Below are positions 46,517 to 54,867 of a DNA stretch of 64,000 nt, in pieces. The position numbers and the translations under genes are program-made. This DNA comes from Ardenticatenaceae bacterium (GTDB lineage Bacteria > Chloroflexota > Anaerolineae > Promineifilales > Promineifilaceae): assembly GCA_011525915.1 (NCBI GenBank), contig WYBM01000025.1, positions 62,001 through 126,000 on the forward strand, written 5' to 3'. Position 1 is the first letter of the stretch. The number at the start of each line of letters is the position of its first letter. The notes beneath the pieces are model-generated. The model had not been told where the DNA came from, made no database searches, and saw only the letters and a list, made by a program, of their open reading frames with translations.

Positions 46517-48176
46517 TAAACGCCGGTGGCCAGTTGTCCTGAAGGGGATCACCCTGACAACTTGCCACTTGTTATGGCTTATCTTCCTATCAGGGTGCAG
46601 CCAACCACCGGCGGCTACGCAAAACCAACGCCCTTTACAAATCCACCTGACAGCCGACGGCCAGACCCATCATTTGACCACCAATGCCACCACCGTGCGG
46701 GAACTGCTGGCAGAAGCGGGCCTTGAATTGGGTGAATTGGACGAAGTAGACCCACCGTTATTCACCCCGCTGCAGGATGATCTGAGCGTTACTGTGGTTC
46801 GGGTGAGAGAAGCGCTGGAAATCATTACCGAGAGCATTCCTTACGAACGTAAGTACGTACGCACAGACACGATGAGCGCCGATGACCAGCCACAAATTGT
46901 GCAGCCAGGCAGGACAGGACAGCAAGAAGTGACCATACGCCTGGTTTTTCGGGATGGCCTGGAATTTTCGCGCATTCGCACCGGCGAGACAATACTCACA
47001 GAGCCTCAAGATGAGGTGGTGCTGATCGGTATCGGTGCCAACCGCGGCATTGCTTATTTTACGGGCATTGTGGCCTATATCAGCGGCGGCGCGCCGGTAT
47101 TGATGCGGGGCAGCACGGCCGTGCCTGAACAATTAGCCATAGACGGCCAGCTTGACGGCCGTGTTTTCAGTCTGTCTCCAGACGCCACACATTTGCTTTA
47201 TACCCAGGTTAATACCGCCACCAACAGCTTTAACAACAGCTTGTGGCTGGTGGGTGTGGAACCCGGCGCCATGCCGGTAGACTTGGGAGTAGAGAATGTG
47301 TTGTGGGCAAATTGGAATCCTATGGTCACAGATACCCTGCAAATTGCCTATACCACGGCCATCTCTACCGGGCAGCCCCCTGGTTGGGAGGCAAACAATG
47401 ATTTATGGCTGTTGAACCTGCCATTAACAGATACCGTAGCCTTCACAATGACCCAAATCATTGATACGTACCCGGCGCTGAACGGCTGGTGGGGCGGTAA
47501 TTACGCCTGGTCACCTAACGGCCGTACCCTGGCCTACAGCTTTGACAATGAAGTTGGCCTGATTGACACTCGTTCAGCTGACCCCAATGATACCCGCCTG
47601 ATCTTGCAGCAATTTACACCTTACAACACACGTGCCGACTGGGTCTGGGTACCCTCATTAACATGGTCACCTGACGGCCGTTTCCTGGCTTTTACCCAAC
47701 ACAATGGTGAAAATGAAGAAGCTATGCAGTTTGACAGCCAGGTGATAGGCATTCATGTGGCTGTGGCTGCCCAATTTGTAACCCAGGCAGGTATGTGGGG
47801 GCACCTACATTGGGCACCTGACAACCAAAACATTGCCTTTCTGCGAGCCACCGACCCGCTGGACAGCCTGCGCAGCAACTACACGCTGTGGCTGATGGAT
47901 GTGGACGGCAGCAATGACCGGCAGCTCTATCCCCTACCCGGTGAAAACAGTGCATTTTCCCGTGACCAATCCTTCATGGCCTGGGGGCCAGACGGGCAAA
48001 ACATCGCTTTTATATTTGCCGATGATCTTTTTATGATCAATCTGGCAGACAATAATGTCACTCGCGTCACCCAGGATGACACACGTGACAGCCACCCCAC
48101 CTGGGCTCCCTACGGCACCGTGAACGTCCCCGACATTCAGGATGCGCCCCCTTCGCGGCGCACAAACGGCGGTTAA
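46509..48176 (+). CDS. Lipoprotein with DUF348/G5-like and beta-propeller domains
   Basis: A 555-aa lipoprotein. I use ATG 46509 (MLNKRRWPVV), which gives a short signal peptide with lipobox IFLSGCSQ; the longer frame reads through the DUF2267 gene. Residues 35-90 match a DUF348 ubiquitin-like unit (LTADGQTHHLTTNATTVREL), 100-180 a G5-like beta domain (TESIPYERKYVRTDTMSADD, TGQQEVTIRLVFRDGL). From about 210 onward are TolB/PD40 propeller blades (AWSPNGRTLAYSFDNEVG, LTWSPDGRFLAFTQHN, HWAPDNQNIAFLR, MAWGPDGQNIAFIF). G5 domains often bind GlcNAc polymers. Wall-associated function is inferred. Confidence 0.82.
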   Translation: MLNKRRWPVVLKGITLTTCHLLWLIFLSGCSQPPAATQNQRPLQIHLTADGQTHHLTTNATTVRELLAEAGLELGELDEVDPPLFTPLQDDLSVTVVRVREALEIITESIPYERKYVRTDTMSADDQPQIVQPGRTGQQEVTIRLVFRDGLEFSRIRTGETILTEPQDEVVLIGIGANRGIAYFTGIVAYISGGAPVLMRGSTAVPEQLAIDGQLDGRVFSLSPDATHLLYTQVNTATNSFNNSLWLVGVEPGAMPVDLGVENVLWANWNPMVTDTLQIAYTTAISTGQPPGWEANNDLWLLNLPLTDTVAFTMTQIIDTYPALNGWWGGNYAWSPNGRTLAYSFDNEVGLIDTRSADPNDTRLILQQFTPYNTRADWVWVPSLTWSPDGRFLAFTQHNGENEEAMQFDSQVIGIHVAVAAQFVTQAGMWGHLHWAPDNQNIAFLRATDPLDSLRSNYTLWLMDVDGSNDRQLYPLPGENSAFSRDQSFMAWGPDGQNIAFIFADDLFMINLADNNVTRVTQDDTRDSHPTWAPYGTVNVPDIQDAPPSRRTNGG

Positions 48177-48229
48177 AAATAGGCCCTATCATTTGCCGCG
48201 CCACCCAAACCGCTGCAAACTTATACTCC

Positions 48230-51200
48230 ATGAACTCACCACGACGAGCGCGGATTATAACAATGACAGGAGCGGGCCTGGCCGCATTGGCCTTGCTCAC
48301 CTGGGGGGCGCTGCGGGCACAGCACCTTTACCTGACACGCGGCATACCTCCTGGCTTGCCAGCCCCCACAGTCCATGCCGGGGTGGAACTGGGACTGAAC
48401 GTCTACCTGAACCAATATAACGATAGTGAGTTGGACGCACACCTGGCCCAAATAGCGGCTATGGGCATTCGGTTTGTGAAGCAGCCATTTTATTTCAGCC
48501 AGGCGTATGATTGGGACGAAGCTGATCGGTTGATCACGGCCGTGACCCGCCACCACCTCACCCTCGTCCCTTTGTTAGATGGCCACCCACAGCATGATTT
48601 TGCGCCGCCAGCGTTAGCGGAATTCTCTGCCTGGGCTGGTGAATTTGCCCGCCGGTATGGCAGCCAGACACATTATTACATCATATGGGACGAACCAAAC
48701 CTGGCCGCCCATTGGGGCAACCAGCCCGCCAACCCCGCCGCCTACGCTGCCCTCCTCACCGCCGCTGCACACACCATTCGCACCGCCGACAGCACGGCCG
48801 TGATTGTGGCTGCGCCGCTGGCCCCCACCGTGGAAACCGGCCCCCAAAACCTGGCCGACCCGCTCTTTTTGCAGCGGTTGTATGAAGAGGGGACGGCTGA
48901 TGCGTTTGACGTCGTCATGGCTAAACCCTATGGCTTTAATACCTCCCCCTATGACAGAGAGACGGCCCTCACCATCACCAACTTTAGCCGCGCCATTTTG
49001 CTGCGAGAGGTCATGGTGCAAAACGGTGATGGCGGCAAAGCTATATGGGCCGGCAACTGGGGCTGGCATGCCCTGCCCACAGATTGGGCGGGTGCCCCTT
49101 CCATTTGGGGTGAAGTGACCGCTGCCCAACAGGCCGCCTACACGTTGGACGGGTTAAAACGGGCGCGGCAGGAGTGGCCCTGGATGGGGCTGATGTTCCT
49201 GGAAAACTGGCAGCCTGACACACCGGCAGCCGATCCGCGGTGGGGGTTTAGCATTGCCGGCAGCGAAACGGCCGCCGAACTGGCCCACTTTCTGGCTGAG
49301 CAATCCACTAGCGTTGCCTGGCCTGGCTTTCACTTGGCCACCCCCGATGATCCGGCCCAGGTGTACACAGGGGGTTGGGAATTCTCCCCTGAATTTGGGG
49401 CTGACATCGGCCAACAGCCTGATGATCAGTTATACGGTGACCGGGTGACGTTTACCTTTTGGGGCACAGACATCGGGCTGCGAGTGCGCCGGGCTGACTT
49501 TCGTGCTCGCCTCTATATCACCATTGATGGTGAACCGGCCAATGCCCTGCCCCACGATGAAAACGGCGCCACTCTCATTCTGACGGCAGCTGACCCCACG
49601 GCCGACTACATCAGCATAGAGCCCGTGGCCACCAACCTGGAGCCGCGCCTGCATGTGATGGAGGTCGTGGCTTCGCGGGGGTGGGATCAATGGGCATTAC
49701 ATGGCTTCAGCGTAGGCTATCATCCGCCAGACACGGCCGTCACCATCAGCGCCGTCTTCCTGTTGAGTACGGTCGTTCTGGCCGCCACCCTGGCCATTTA
49801 CACAAGCCGCAAAGCCGATTGGCCCGGCTGGTTCCGCCAGGCACGCACCCGCTACAGGCGCCTGGATGATGCCTGGCAGCTGGGGCTGACGTGGGGTATG
49901 GCCGGGCTGGTGACCATAGGGGGGTGGCTAACCTGGGGGGAACAAATGGGGGGCGTCTACCGGCGGCTGGGCGACGGCAGCCAACTGGCGCTGACGGCCG
50001 CCGCTGCTTCCGTTTTTTACCTGTCGCCCTCATTTTTACTCACGGCCGTTTCCCTCATTGTTCTCTTTATCCTGATCACCTTCCGCCCCGCCTGGGGGTT
50101 AGCCCTGGTGGCCTTCTGTTTCCCTTTTTACGTTTCCCCCGTCCTCAAACCCATCTTCCACTACCGTTTCTCGCCGGTGGAAATCTTTATGCTGGTGACG
50201 TTTGCCGCCTTTGCCCTAAACCGAATAGTCTACGGCATGCGGCGCTTTACCCACCCTTCCCCCCCGACCCCCCACCACCCACCACCAACAACTGTGACCA
50301 CAGGCGGGTCACAGAACCATGCTCCCTTACTGGTTACTGCTTACCGATTACTGCTTACTGATTACGCCGTCCTCATTTTTTTTCTGGTGGCTACCGCTTC
50401 CCTGTTTTTCACGGAACGGCTAGATGTGGCCACCAATGAATGGCGCATGGTCATTTTAGAGCCGGCGCTGTTTTACCTGGTCTGGCGAGGGCTACGGCCG
50501 TCTGAAAAAGAGGTGTGGACCATAGTAGATGCGTTCATCCTGAGCGGGCTGGCTGTGGCGCTGTATGGGCTGTGGCAATATGGCTTTGACCGGAACAGCC
50601 TGATTACGGCCGAAGGCGGCCTGCTGCGCATCAGGTCATTCTACGGTTCACCCAACAATGTGGGCCTTTACCTGGGGCGAATTTTGCCTTTCCTGACGGC
50701 GATGCTGTTGTTGGGCGCGGCGCAGAACGGCCGGCGTCGCCAATGGTATGCCGCCGCCATGCTCCCGGTAGGCGTGGCGGCACTGCTCACCCTGAGCAAA
50801 GGGGCCATTTTTCTGGGGCTGCCGGCCGCGTTCCTGTTTGTGTTCTGGCAGTGGCAGCGGGTAAACGGCCGTAAAACCTGGCCCTGGGTTATCACGTTTG
50901 GCATCATGGGGCTTGTTGGCCTGGCGGTTATTCAATCTATCCCCATGCTGGCCGGGCGGTTGGGGCTGTGGGGGGAAACAGGGTTGTTCCGCGTTAATCT
51001 GTGGCGAGCCAGCCTGAACATGATGGCCGATCATCCCCTGTTTGGCGTGGGGCCAGACAATTTCTTGTACGCTTATCGCAGCCGGTACATCTTTGACGCC
51101 GCCTGGCAAGACCCCAATCTAAGCCATCCGCACAATCTGTTTTTGGATTTTGGCACACGCCTGGGAGTGTTGGGGTTGGCCGCCGGGCTGTTTATGCTGG

Positions 51201-51409
51201 CCATGCTGCCTTACAACTTATGGCAAAGTCGGGATCAGCTTTCCCCACGCTGGCTGCCAGTGTGGGTAGGGACGGGTGCCGTGTTTATGAATATGATCAT
51301 CCACGGATTGGTAGATCATGCTTTTTTCCTGGTAGATTTAGCATTTGTCTTCTATTTGCTGCTGGGCACGGCCGTCTGGCTGCGCCAAACCAACCCGTCA
51401 CCGGGTTAA
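48230..51409 (+). CDS. Fusion of glycosidase-like domain and O-antigen ligase-type domain
   Basis: A 1059-aa protein. After a first membrane helix (LAALALLTWGALRAQ), residues 45-350 are a TIM-barrel glycosidase-like domain of the GH5/GH39 group, with the acid/base motif YYIIWDEPNLAAHWG near 146. The nucleophile region reads AIWAGNWGWHALP, with no Glu where one is expected. Residues 375-495 are a beta-sandwich. From about 505 there are some twelve helices of the Wzy/WaaL family: SFYGSPNNVGLYLGRILPFL, LFGVGPDNFLYAYRSRY, LSHPHNLFLDFGTRLGVL. Such ligases polymerise or transfer lipid-linked glycans outside the membrane. A loop at residues 676-715 is encoded by repeat-like DNA. ATG 48230 is two bases from TATACT, so ATG 48263 may be the real start. 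Confidence 0.8.
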   Translation: MNSPRRARIITMTGAGLAALALLTWGALRAQHLYLTRGIPPGLPAPTVHAGVELGLNVYLNQYNDSELDAHLAQIAAMGIRFVKQPFYFSQAYDWDEADRLITAVTRHHLTLVPLLDGHPQHDFAPPALAEFSAWAGEFARRYGSQTHYYIIWDEPNLAAHWGNQPANPAAYAALLTAAAHTIRTADSTAVIVAAPLAPTVETGPQNLADPLFLQRLYEEGTADAFDVVMAKPYGFNTSPYDRETALTITNFSRAILLREVMVQNGDGGKAIWAGNWGWHALPTDWAGAPSIWGEVTAAQQAAYTLDGLKRARQEWPWMGLMFLENWQPDTPAADPRWGFSIAGSETAAELAHFLAEQSTSVAWPGFHLATPDDPAQVYTGGWEFSPEFGADIGQQPDDQLYGDRVTFTFWGTDIGLRVRRADFRARLYITIDGEPANALPHDENGATLILTAADPTADYISIEPVATNLEPRLHVMEVVASRGWDQWALHGFSVGYHPPDTAVTISAVFLLSTVVLAATLAIYTSRKADWPGWFRQARTRYRRLDDAWQLGLTWGMAGLVTIGGWLTWGEQMGGVYRRLGDGSQLALTAAAASVFYLSPSFLLTAVSLIVLFILITFRPAWGLALVAFCFPFYVSPVLKPIFHYRFSPVEIFMLVTFAAFALNRIVYGMRRFTHPSPPTPHHPPPTTVTTGGSQNHAPLLVTAYRLLLTDYAVLIFFLVATASLFFTERLDVATNEWRMVILEPALFYLVWRGLRPSEKEVWTIVDAFILSGLAVALYGLWQYGFDRNSLITAEGGLLRIRSFYGSPNNVGLYLGRILPFLTAMLLLGAAQNGRRRQWYAAAMLPVGVAALLTLSKGAIFLGLPAAFLFVFWQWQRVNGRKTWPWVITFGIMGLVGLAVIQSIPMLAGRLGLWGETGLFRVNLWRASLNMMADHPLFGVGPDNFLYAYRSRYIFDAAWQDPNLSHPHNLFLDFGTRLGVLGLAAGLFMLAMLPYNLWQSRDQLSPRWLPVWVGTGAVFMNMIIHGLVDHAFFLVDLAFVFYLLLGTAVWLRQTNPSPG

Positions 51410-51495
51410 GCCAGGGGCGTGTTTGCCGCCGGGCGAAACTTCAAAGGGGGCCAGGGGTTTTGTTTAACGTCAGCAAGGCATGACCCGGACTTTGC

Positions 51496-51523
51496 TTGAC
51501 AATTTGGTGGTTGCTTCTAAAAT
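51496..51523 (+). promoter_or_regulatory. Consensus sigma70-like promoter for acpP
   Basis: TTGACA, a 16-base spacer and TAAAAT; the predicted transcription start is about 43 bases before ATG 51573. It is the best -35/-10 pair in the window. Confidence 0.75.
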
Positions 51524-51572
51524 TGCCCCGCCATCAAATGTAGAATTTAAATTCTTGAAGGAGATCAGGTAA

Positions 51573-51812
51573 ATGAGTGATACACAGGCTCGTGTAACCG
51601 CTATTATTGTGGATTTATTAGGTGTAGACGAAGAACAGGTTATCCCTGAGGCACGTTTCCGCGAAGAGCTAGAAGCAGATTCCCTGGATCTGGTCGAACT
51701 GATTATGGCTTTTGAAGAAGAGTTCGGCGGCGAAATTTCAGATGATGAAGCCCAAAAGATTACCACGGTCGGCGAAGCGGTTTATTACATTGACCATCGC
51801 ATGAAGGTTTAA
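51573..51812 (+). CDS. acpP: Acyl carrier protein
   Basis: A 79-aa acidic four-helix protein that carries acyl chains as 4'-phosphopantetheine thioesters in fatty-acid synthesis. The attachment site is Ser37 in [20 protein letters not shown], a standard D-S-L motif. Length and charge are typical of AcpP. AAGGAG lies nine bases before ATG. It is a single-gene unit, with its own consensus promoter and a bidirectional terminator downstream; no other fatty-acid synthesis genes are adjacent. Confidence 0.95.
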   Translation: MSDTQARVTAIIVDLLGVDEEQVIPEARFREELEADSLDLVELIMAFEEEFGGEISDDEAQKITTVGEAVYYIDHRMKV

Positions 51813-51815
51813 GGC

Positions 51816-51869
51816 GCCGGGCGTAGTGCGTGGCGAACGGTTTAACTACGTACTACGCGCGGCTTTTTT
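51816..51869. terminator. Bidirectional terminator between acpP and a convergent gene
   Basis: Arms GCCGGGCGTAGTGCGT/ACGTACTACGCGCGGC (two mismatches), then TTTTTT. The last codons and TAA of the convergent membrane-protein gene lie within the right arm and loop. Confidence 0.75.
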
Positions 51870-52489
51870 ACCCGCGCCATTTGTCCCAACTGCCAGAGGC
51901 TTATCATGGCAATGAGCAAATGCCCTGTCCCATTAAGTATAATTCCCCAGCCAAAGCCAACCGGAACGCCAAACAACTGGCTGATCGTGGGCTGGATCAG
52001 CAGGTAAAGGCGCATCGGCTGCACGGCACCTGCCACACCCAAAACAACTAATAACAACCAGCACAACCCTGTGCGAATGTCTCCAGGCACTATCTGGCTC
52101 AATACGGCCGTTACCCCCGCAGCCCCAACCACCAACCCAATCCACTGAACACGCGGCAGATACTCTTGTCTAAACGGCCCGGTTATATCTTCTAATGCAG
52201 GAAAGGCCAGCAGGCTGATGAGTACAGCCAGGGCGCGCATGGCCCAGGTTGACCAATGACTGTTCGGCCAGGGCAGTGTCAACGCCACCAACATCAGGGC
52301 CAGGGTGATGGGGGGCAGGTAAAAGAGGTTGCGCACCGGCCCGGTCCCCATGAACTTGATCCATTCACCCAACTCAATGCCTAAAAAGCTCAGCCCGGCT
52401 GCCGGGCCGGGCAGCCAGACGGTAAGGTAACCGATGAACACGGCCGTAAGGGCCAGCAGGAGTAAATTTAGAGAGCGTGTACGGGGCAT
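51842..52489 (-). CDS. Polytopic membrane protein of unknown function
   Basis: A 215-aa protein with about six membrane helices (LNLLLLALTAVFIGYLTVWL, FYLPPITLALMLVALTLPWP, WAMRALAVLISLLAF, WIGLVVGAAGVTAVLSQIV, GLCWLLLVVLGVAGAVQPMR, GWGIILNGTGHLLIAMISLW). No family recognised and no catalytic motif seen. It lies 45 bases downstream of the ChlI-like gene on the same strand. No Shine-Dalgarno sequence is visible at ATG 52489. Confidence 0.65.
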   Translation of the reverse strand: MPRTRSLNLLLLALTAVFIGYLTVWLPGPAAGLSFLGIELGEWIKFMGTGPVRNLFYLPPITLALMLVALTLPWPNSHWSTWAMRALAVLISLLAFPALEDITGPFRQEYLPRVQWIGLVVGAAGVTAVLSQIVPGDIRTGLCWLLLVVLGVAGAVQPMRLYLLIQPTISQLFGVPVGFGWGIILNGTGHLLIAMISLWQLGQMARVKKPRVVRS

Positions 52490-52534
52490 CTATTGCGCTT
52501 TCTTAGCCGCCAAACGGTGTTTAGGCATAGCGGG

Positions 52535-53695
52535 TTACGTTTTACGTTTACGACGCGGATGGCTGGCTTGTTGGAAAACGGCCGTCATCTGCTCATCTTC
52601 GGTGGCCTGGTCGCTAAAAAACTGGTTCAGGCTGGGGCTTTGCCGCTGACGCAGGGCCAACATGGCCACCGCTTGTACATCGGCCGGGGTTGTCTCCAGG
52701 CGTTCATCGGCAGCGGCGTGGGCGCGGGCGGCTTCAAACAACGTGATCTCTGCCCGGTGTGAGTCAATGTGTAATGTTGTCACCAGCGCCAGACCCAATG
52801 CACGCGCTTCTGGCAAAATGGTCACCCGGGGCAAACGGTGACGCGCCTGCTGCACTTCTTCTGCCAGGGCCATGGTGCTGTGCGCATAACCGGCCGCAAA
52901 CGAGTCTGCATGGTGTTGGTAAGCCACGGCGCGTTGGTATGCCAGGTAACGCAAGTCGGCGTCATCCAGGCCGCGCACAATGGCCCGCAGACCAAAACGG
53001 TCCATCAACTGCGGCCGCAAGCGCCCTTCCTCTGGATTCATGGAACCAATGAGCATAATCCGTGCTTTGTATGTCATTTTCAACGGCCCGCGCCGTACAG
53101 CAAAGTGTCCCTGGGCGGCAGCATCCAGAATGGCATCAGTGATGGTGTCATCCAGCAGGTTTACCTCATCAATATAAATGATATGCCCGTCAGCATGGCC
53201 CAAAATACCCCGTTCCAGGCGTACTTTCTGTTGTTCCAGGGCCAGTCGCTCATTAATGCCGCCCACCACGTCTTCCAGACGGGCGTTAAGCGGCAGTTCA
53301 AAGATGCGTACCTTGTCTTCAATGGTCAGCGGCTCGCCATAGCCGAACTTGGTGGCACAATCCTTACAGACGCCATCCATGCCATAACTTTCCACGTCCG
53401 TTTCTGTGCAGCCGTAAGCACACAGGCTGCGTTTAACGGTGGGTAAGAGGTCAGTCAGAGAGCGTACGGCCGTGGTCTTGGCCGTCCCTCGGGGCCCAAT
53501 CAGCAAGACACCACCAACCAATGGGTTGATGAGCGAAAGGATGAGCGCCAGTTTCATCTCATACTGGCCTACGATGGCCAGAAAGGGGAAGGGTTCCAGA
53601 TCGGCCGCGCCAATGTCCGGCGGTGGTAATTGTGTCACCTGGCCAGCCGGAGAGGTAAGCAAAATGTCTAGCAGCTTGGATCGGGGTTTTGTCAT
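52535..53695 (-). CDS. Magnesium-chelatase subunit I-like AAA+ ATPase
   Basis: A 386-aa ATPase of the ChlI/BchI group. Seen: FPFLAIVGQYEMKLALILSL, Walker A LLIGPRGTAKTTAVRSLTDL, a Cys-rich insert (CAYGCTE ... VCKDCATKFGYGEP) that could hold zinc, LEDVVGGINERLALEQQKVR, Walker B HIIYIDEVNLLDDTITDAIL, sensor 1 MLIGSMNPEEGRLRPQLMDR and a C-terminal helical lid. In chlorophyll or cobalamin synthesis this subunit partners with D and H subunits to insert Mg or Co. None of those, nor other tetrapyrrole genes, are near, so a MoxR-like or cobalt-chelatase role is also possible. Its ATG overlaps the thioesterase stop. Confidence 0.85.
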   Translation of the reverse strand: MTKPRSKLLDILLTSPAGQVTQLPPPDIGAADLEPFPFLAIVGQYEMKLALILSLINPLVGGVLLIGPRGTAKTTAVRSLTDLLPTVKRSLCAYGCTETDVESYGMDGVCKDCATKFGYGEPLTIEDKVRIFELPLNARLEDVVGGINERLALEQQKVRLERGILGHADGHIIYIDEVNLLDDTITDAILDAAAQGHFAVRRGPLKMTYKARIMLIGSMNPEEGRLRPQLMDRFGLRAIVRGLDDADLRYLAYQRAVAYQHHADSFAAGYAHSTMALAEEVQQARHRLPRVTILPEARALGLALVTTLHIDSHRAEITLFEAARAHAAADERLETTPADVQAVAMLALRQRQSPSLNQFFSDQATEDEQMTAVFQQASHPRRKRKT

Positions 53696-54168
53696 GCGCC
53701 GTCCTGTGTGCGTTGTTGTAAGCGATAGGCCTGGCGCTGCGCGCCGCGTTCAAACCTGGCTTCTTCTTCGACCGTACTGCACAGAAGGGGCGGAACTTTA
53801 ATGGGACGGCCGTCTGTGCCCAGCGCCACATAGACAAAATAGGCGGTGTTTGTGTGGGTAACGTGACCCGTCAGTACATCTTCGGCTGTCACAACCACCC
53901 GTGTCTCCAGGGAGGTGCGGCCCACCCAACTAACTTCGGCCGTTACCGTCATCAGGTTGCCAATGTGTACAGGGGAATGAAACCGCATGGAATCAACCGC
54001 GACCGTAACGGCGGGATGGCGCGCATGCCGAATGGCGGCCATGCCGCCGGCTTCGTCACACAGTTTCATAATGACACCGCCATGCACGTTACCAAGGTTG
54101 TTGGCGTGGGTTGGCCCCATGACCTGGGTCAGCGTAACCTGTGATTCAGAGGGTGATTTACCTTGCAT
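53692..54168 (-). CDS. Acyl-CoA thioesterase, hotdog fold (YciA/ACOT7-like)
   Basis: A 158-aa single hotdog domain. The active-site helix region reads ANNLGNVHGGVIMKLCDEAG with Asn and Asp at expected catalytic positions; the second strand has VDSMRFHSPVHIGNLMTVTA, and SWVGRTSLETRVVV matches the CoA-binding face. The enzyme would hydrolyse acyl-CoA to free acid and CoA; chain length is not predictable. Four-base overlap with the ChlI-like gene. No Shine-Dalgarno sequence precedes ATG 54168; a 118-bp repeat ends 12 bases upstream. Confidence 0.88.
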   Translation of the reverse strand: MQGKSPSESQVTLTQVMGPTHANNLGNVHGGVIMKLCDEAGGMAAIRHARHPAVTVAVDSMRFHSPVHIGNLMTVTAEVSWVGRTSLETRVVVTAEDVLTGHVTHTNTAYFVYVALGTDGRPIKVPPLLCSTVEEEARFERGAQRQAYRLQQRTQDGA

Positions 54169-54180
54169 AGTTGTCTGAAT

Positions 54181-54298
54181 TTAGGTAATCGGCAACAATC
54201 ATTCAAAAATAAAATCGTTTTAGGTGCTGCCGATTACTCGAGGAAACCGCACAAAACTGGTGCGCCGGATGTGCAAAAACTTTGTGCGGTTTACCTAG
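54181..54298. repeat. 118-bp two-hairpin dispersed element, copy 2
   Basis: TTAGGTAATCGGCAACAATC at the left end and GGTTTACCTAG at the right. The first hairpin pairs GGCAACA with TGCTGCC region imperfectly. The second has a perfect 12-bp stem AAACCGCACAAA/TTTGTGCGGTTT. Its right edge supplies the TAG stop (54295-54297) of the next gene. Confidence 0.85.
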
Positions 54299-54645
54299 TC
54301 CATATCGGGCCGGGTTTCGGAAATGTGGCTTAATTTTTCAGGAAATTCCTCAAACATATCTATGATTTGGTGCGGCAGCGCTGGAAAAAGCGGCGGCAAG
54401 GGGACGGCCGCCGGCAGCACCAGCCGCGGCGGTGGTAGTGGCGGCGCCATGATAAGCCTGTCAATGGGACGGGTACGTTTGCGCAACAATCGCTGGTCAT
54501 CACTCAAAAATCCCAGATAGGAGCCACCGGTGTCAAAAACTTCTCGCCCCACCACAAAGCCTATCCATTCACCATCAATGCCATAGAGAAATCCTTTGTC
54601 ATAGGCAGCCACCCATTCACCATCAGAACGATAAATTGGAATCAT
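54295..54645 (-). CDS. 4-fold beta-flower domain protein
   Basis: A 116-aa protein with AGAGG ahead of ATG 54645. Residues 1-55 contain four short repeats built on Gly-Glu-Trp/Gly-Ser-Tyr turns (YRSDGEWVAAYDKGFLYGID, GEWIGFVVGREVFDTGG, SYLGFLSDDQRLL), the pattern of the 4-fold beta-flower domain. A Pro/Leu-rich linker (APPLPPPRLVLPAAVPLPPL) and an acidic tail follow. Function unknown. The TAG stop is inside a dispersed repeat, so the native C-terminus may have been replaced. Confidence 0.75.
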   Translation of the reverse strand: MIPIYRSDGEWVAAYDKGFLYGIDGEWIGFVVGREVFDTGGSYLGFLSDDQRLLRKRTRPIDRLIMAPPLPPPRLVLPAAVPLPPLFPALPHQIIDMFEEFPEKLSHISETRPDMD

Positions 54646-54780
54646 CTTTCCTCTTTTCTACCGGTTAAGCCCTGGTAAGCAAAACCAAAGGGTATTTCTA
54701 GTTTTCAGAGCCAGCGGGACAGGGCGTTGTAAGATCAGGCTATAATAACTGGCTCAATGCCTTTTCCAGTTATGTAGTGC

Positions 54781-54809
54781 ATTATAGTAAAGGGGGGGAG
54801 GCCAGGCAA
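54781..54809 (-). promoter_or_regulatory. Promoter for the beta-flower gene
   Basis: On minus, TTGCCT, a 17-base spacer and perfect TATAAT. The predicted leader is about 130 bases and contains an AACTGG/CCAGTT stem. The rest of the 222-bp gap (54646-54867) shows no gene. Confidence 0.65.
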
Positions 54810-54867
54810 GCGAAACAGGAAGACAGTAAGGGTAACGCCTCGAAACAGAACGCTACCCCGAAAACAA

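Noticed and set aside
52535-53695. Evidence of photosynthesis or chlorophyll synthesis
   Set aside because: Only a ChlI-like ATPase is present; no H or D subunit or other pigment genes occur in the window.
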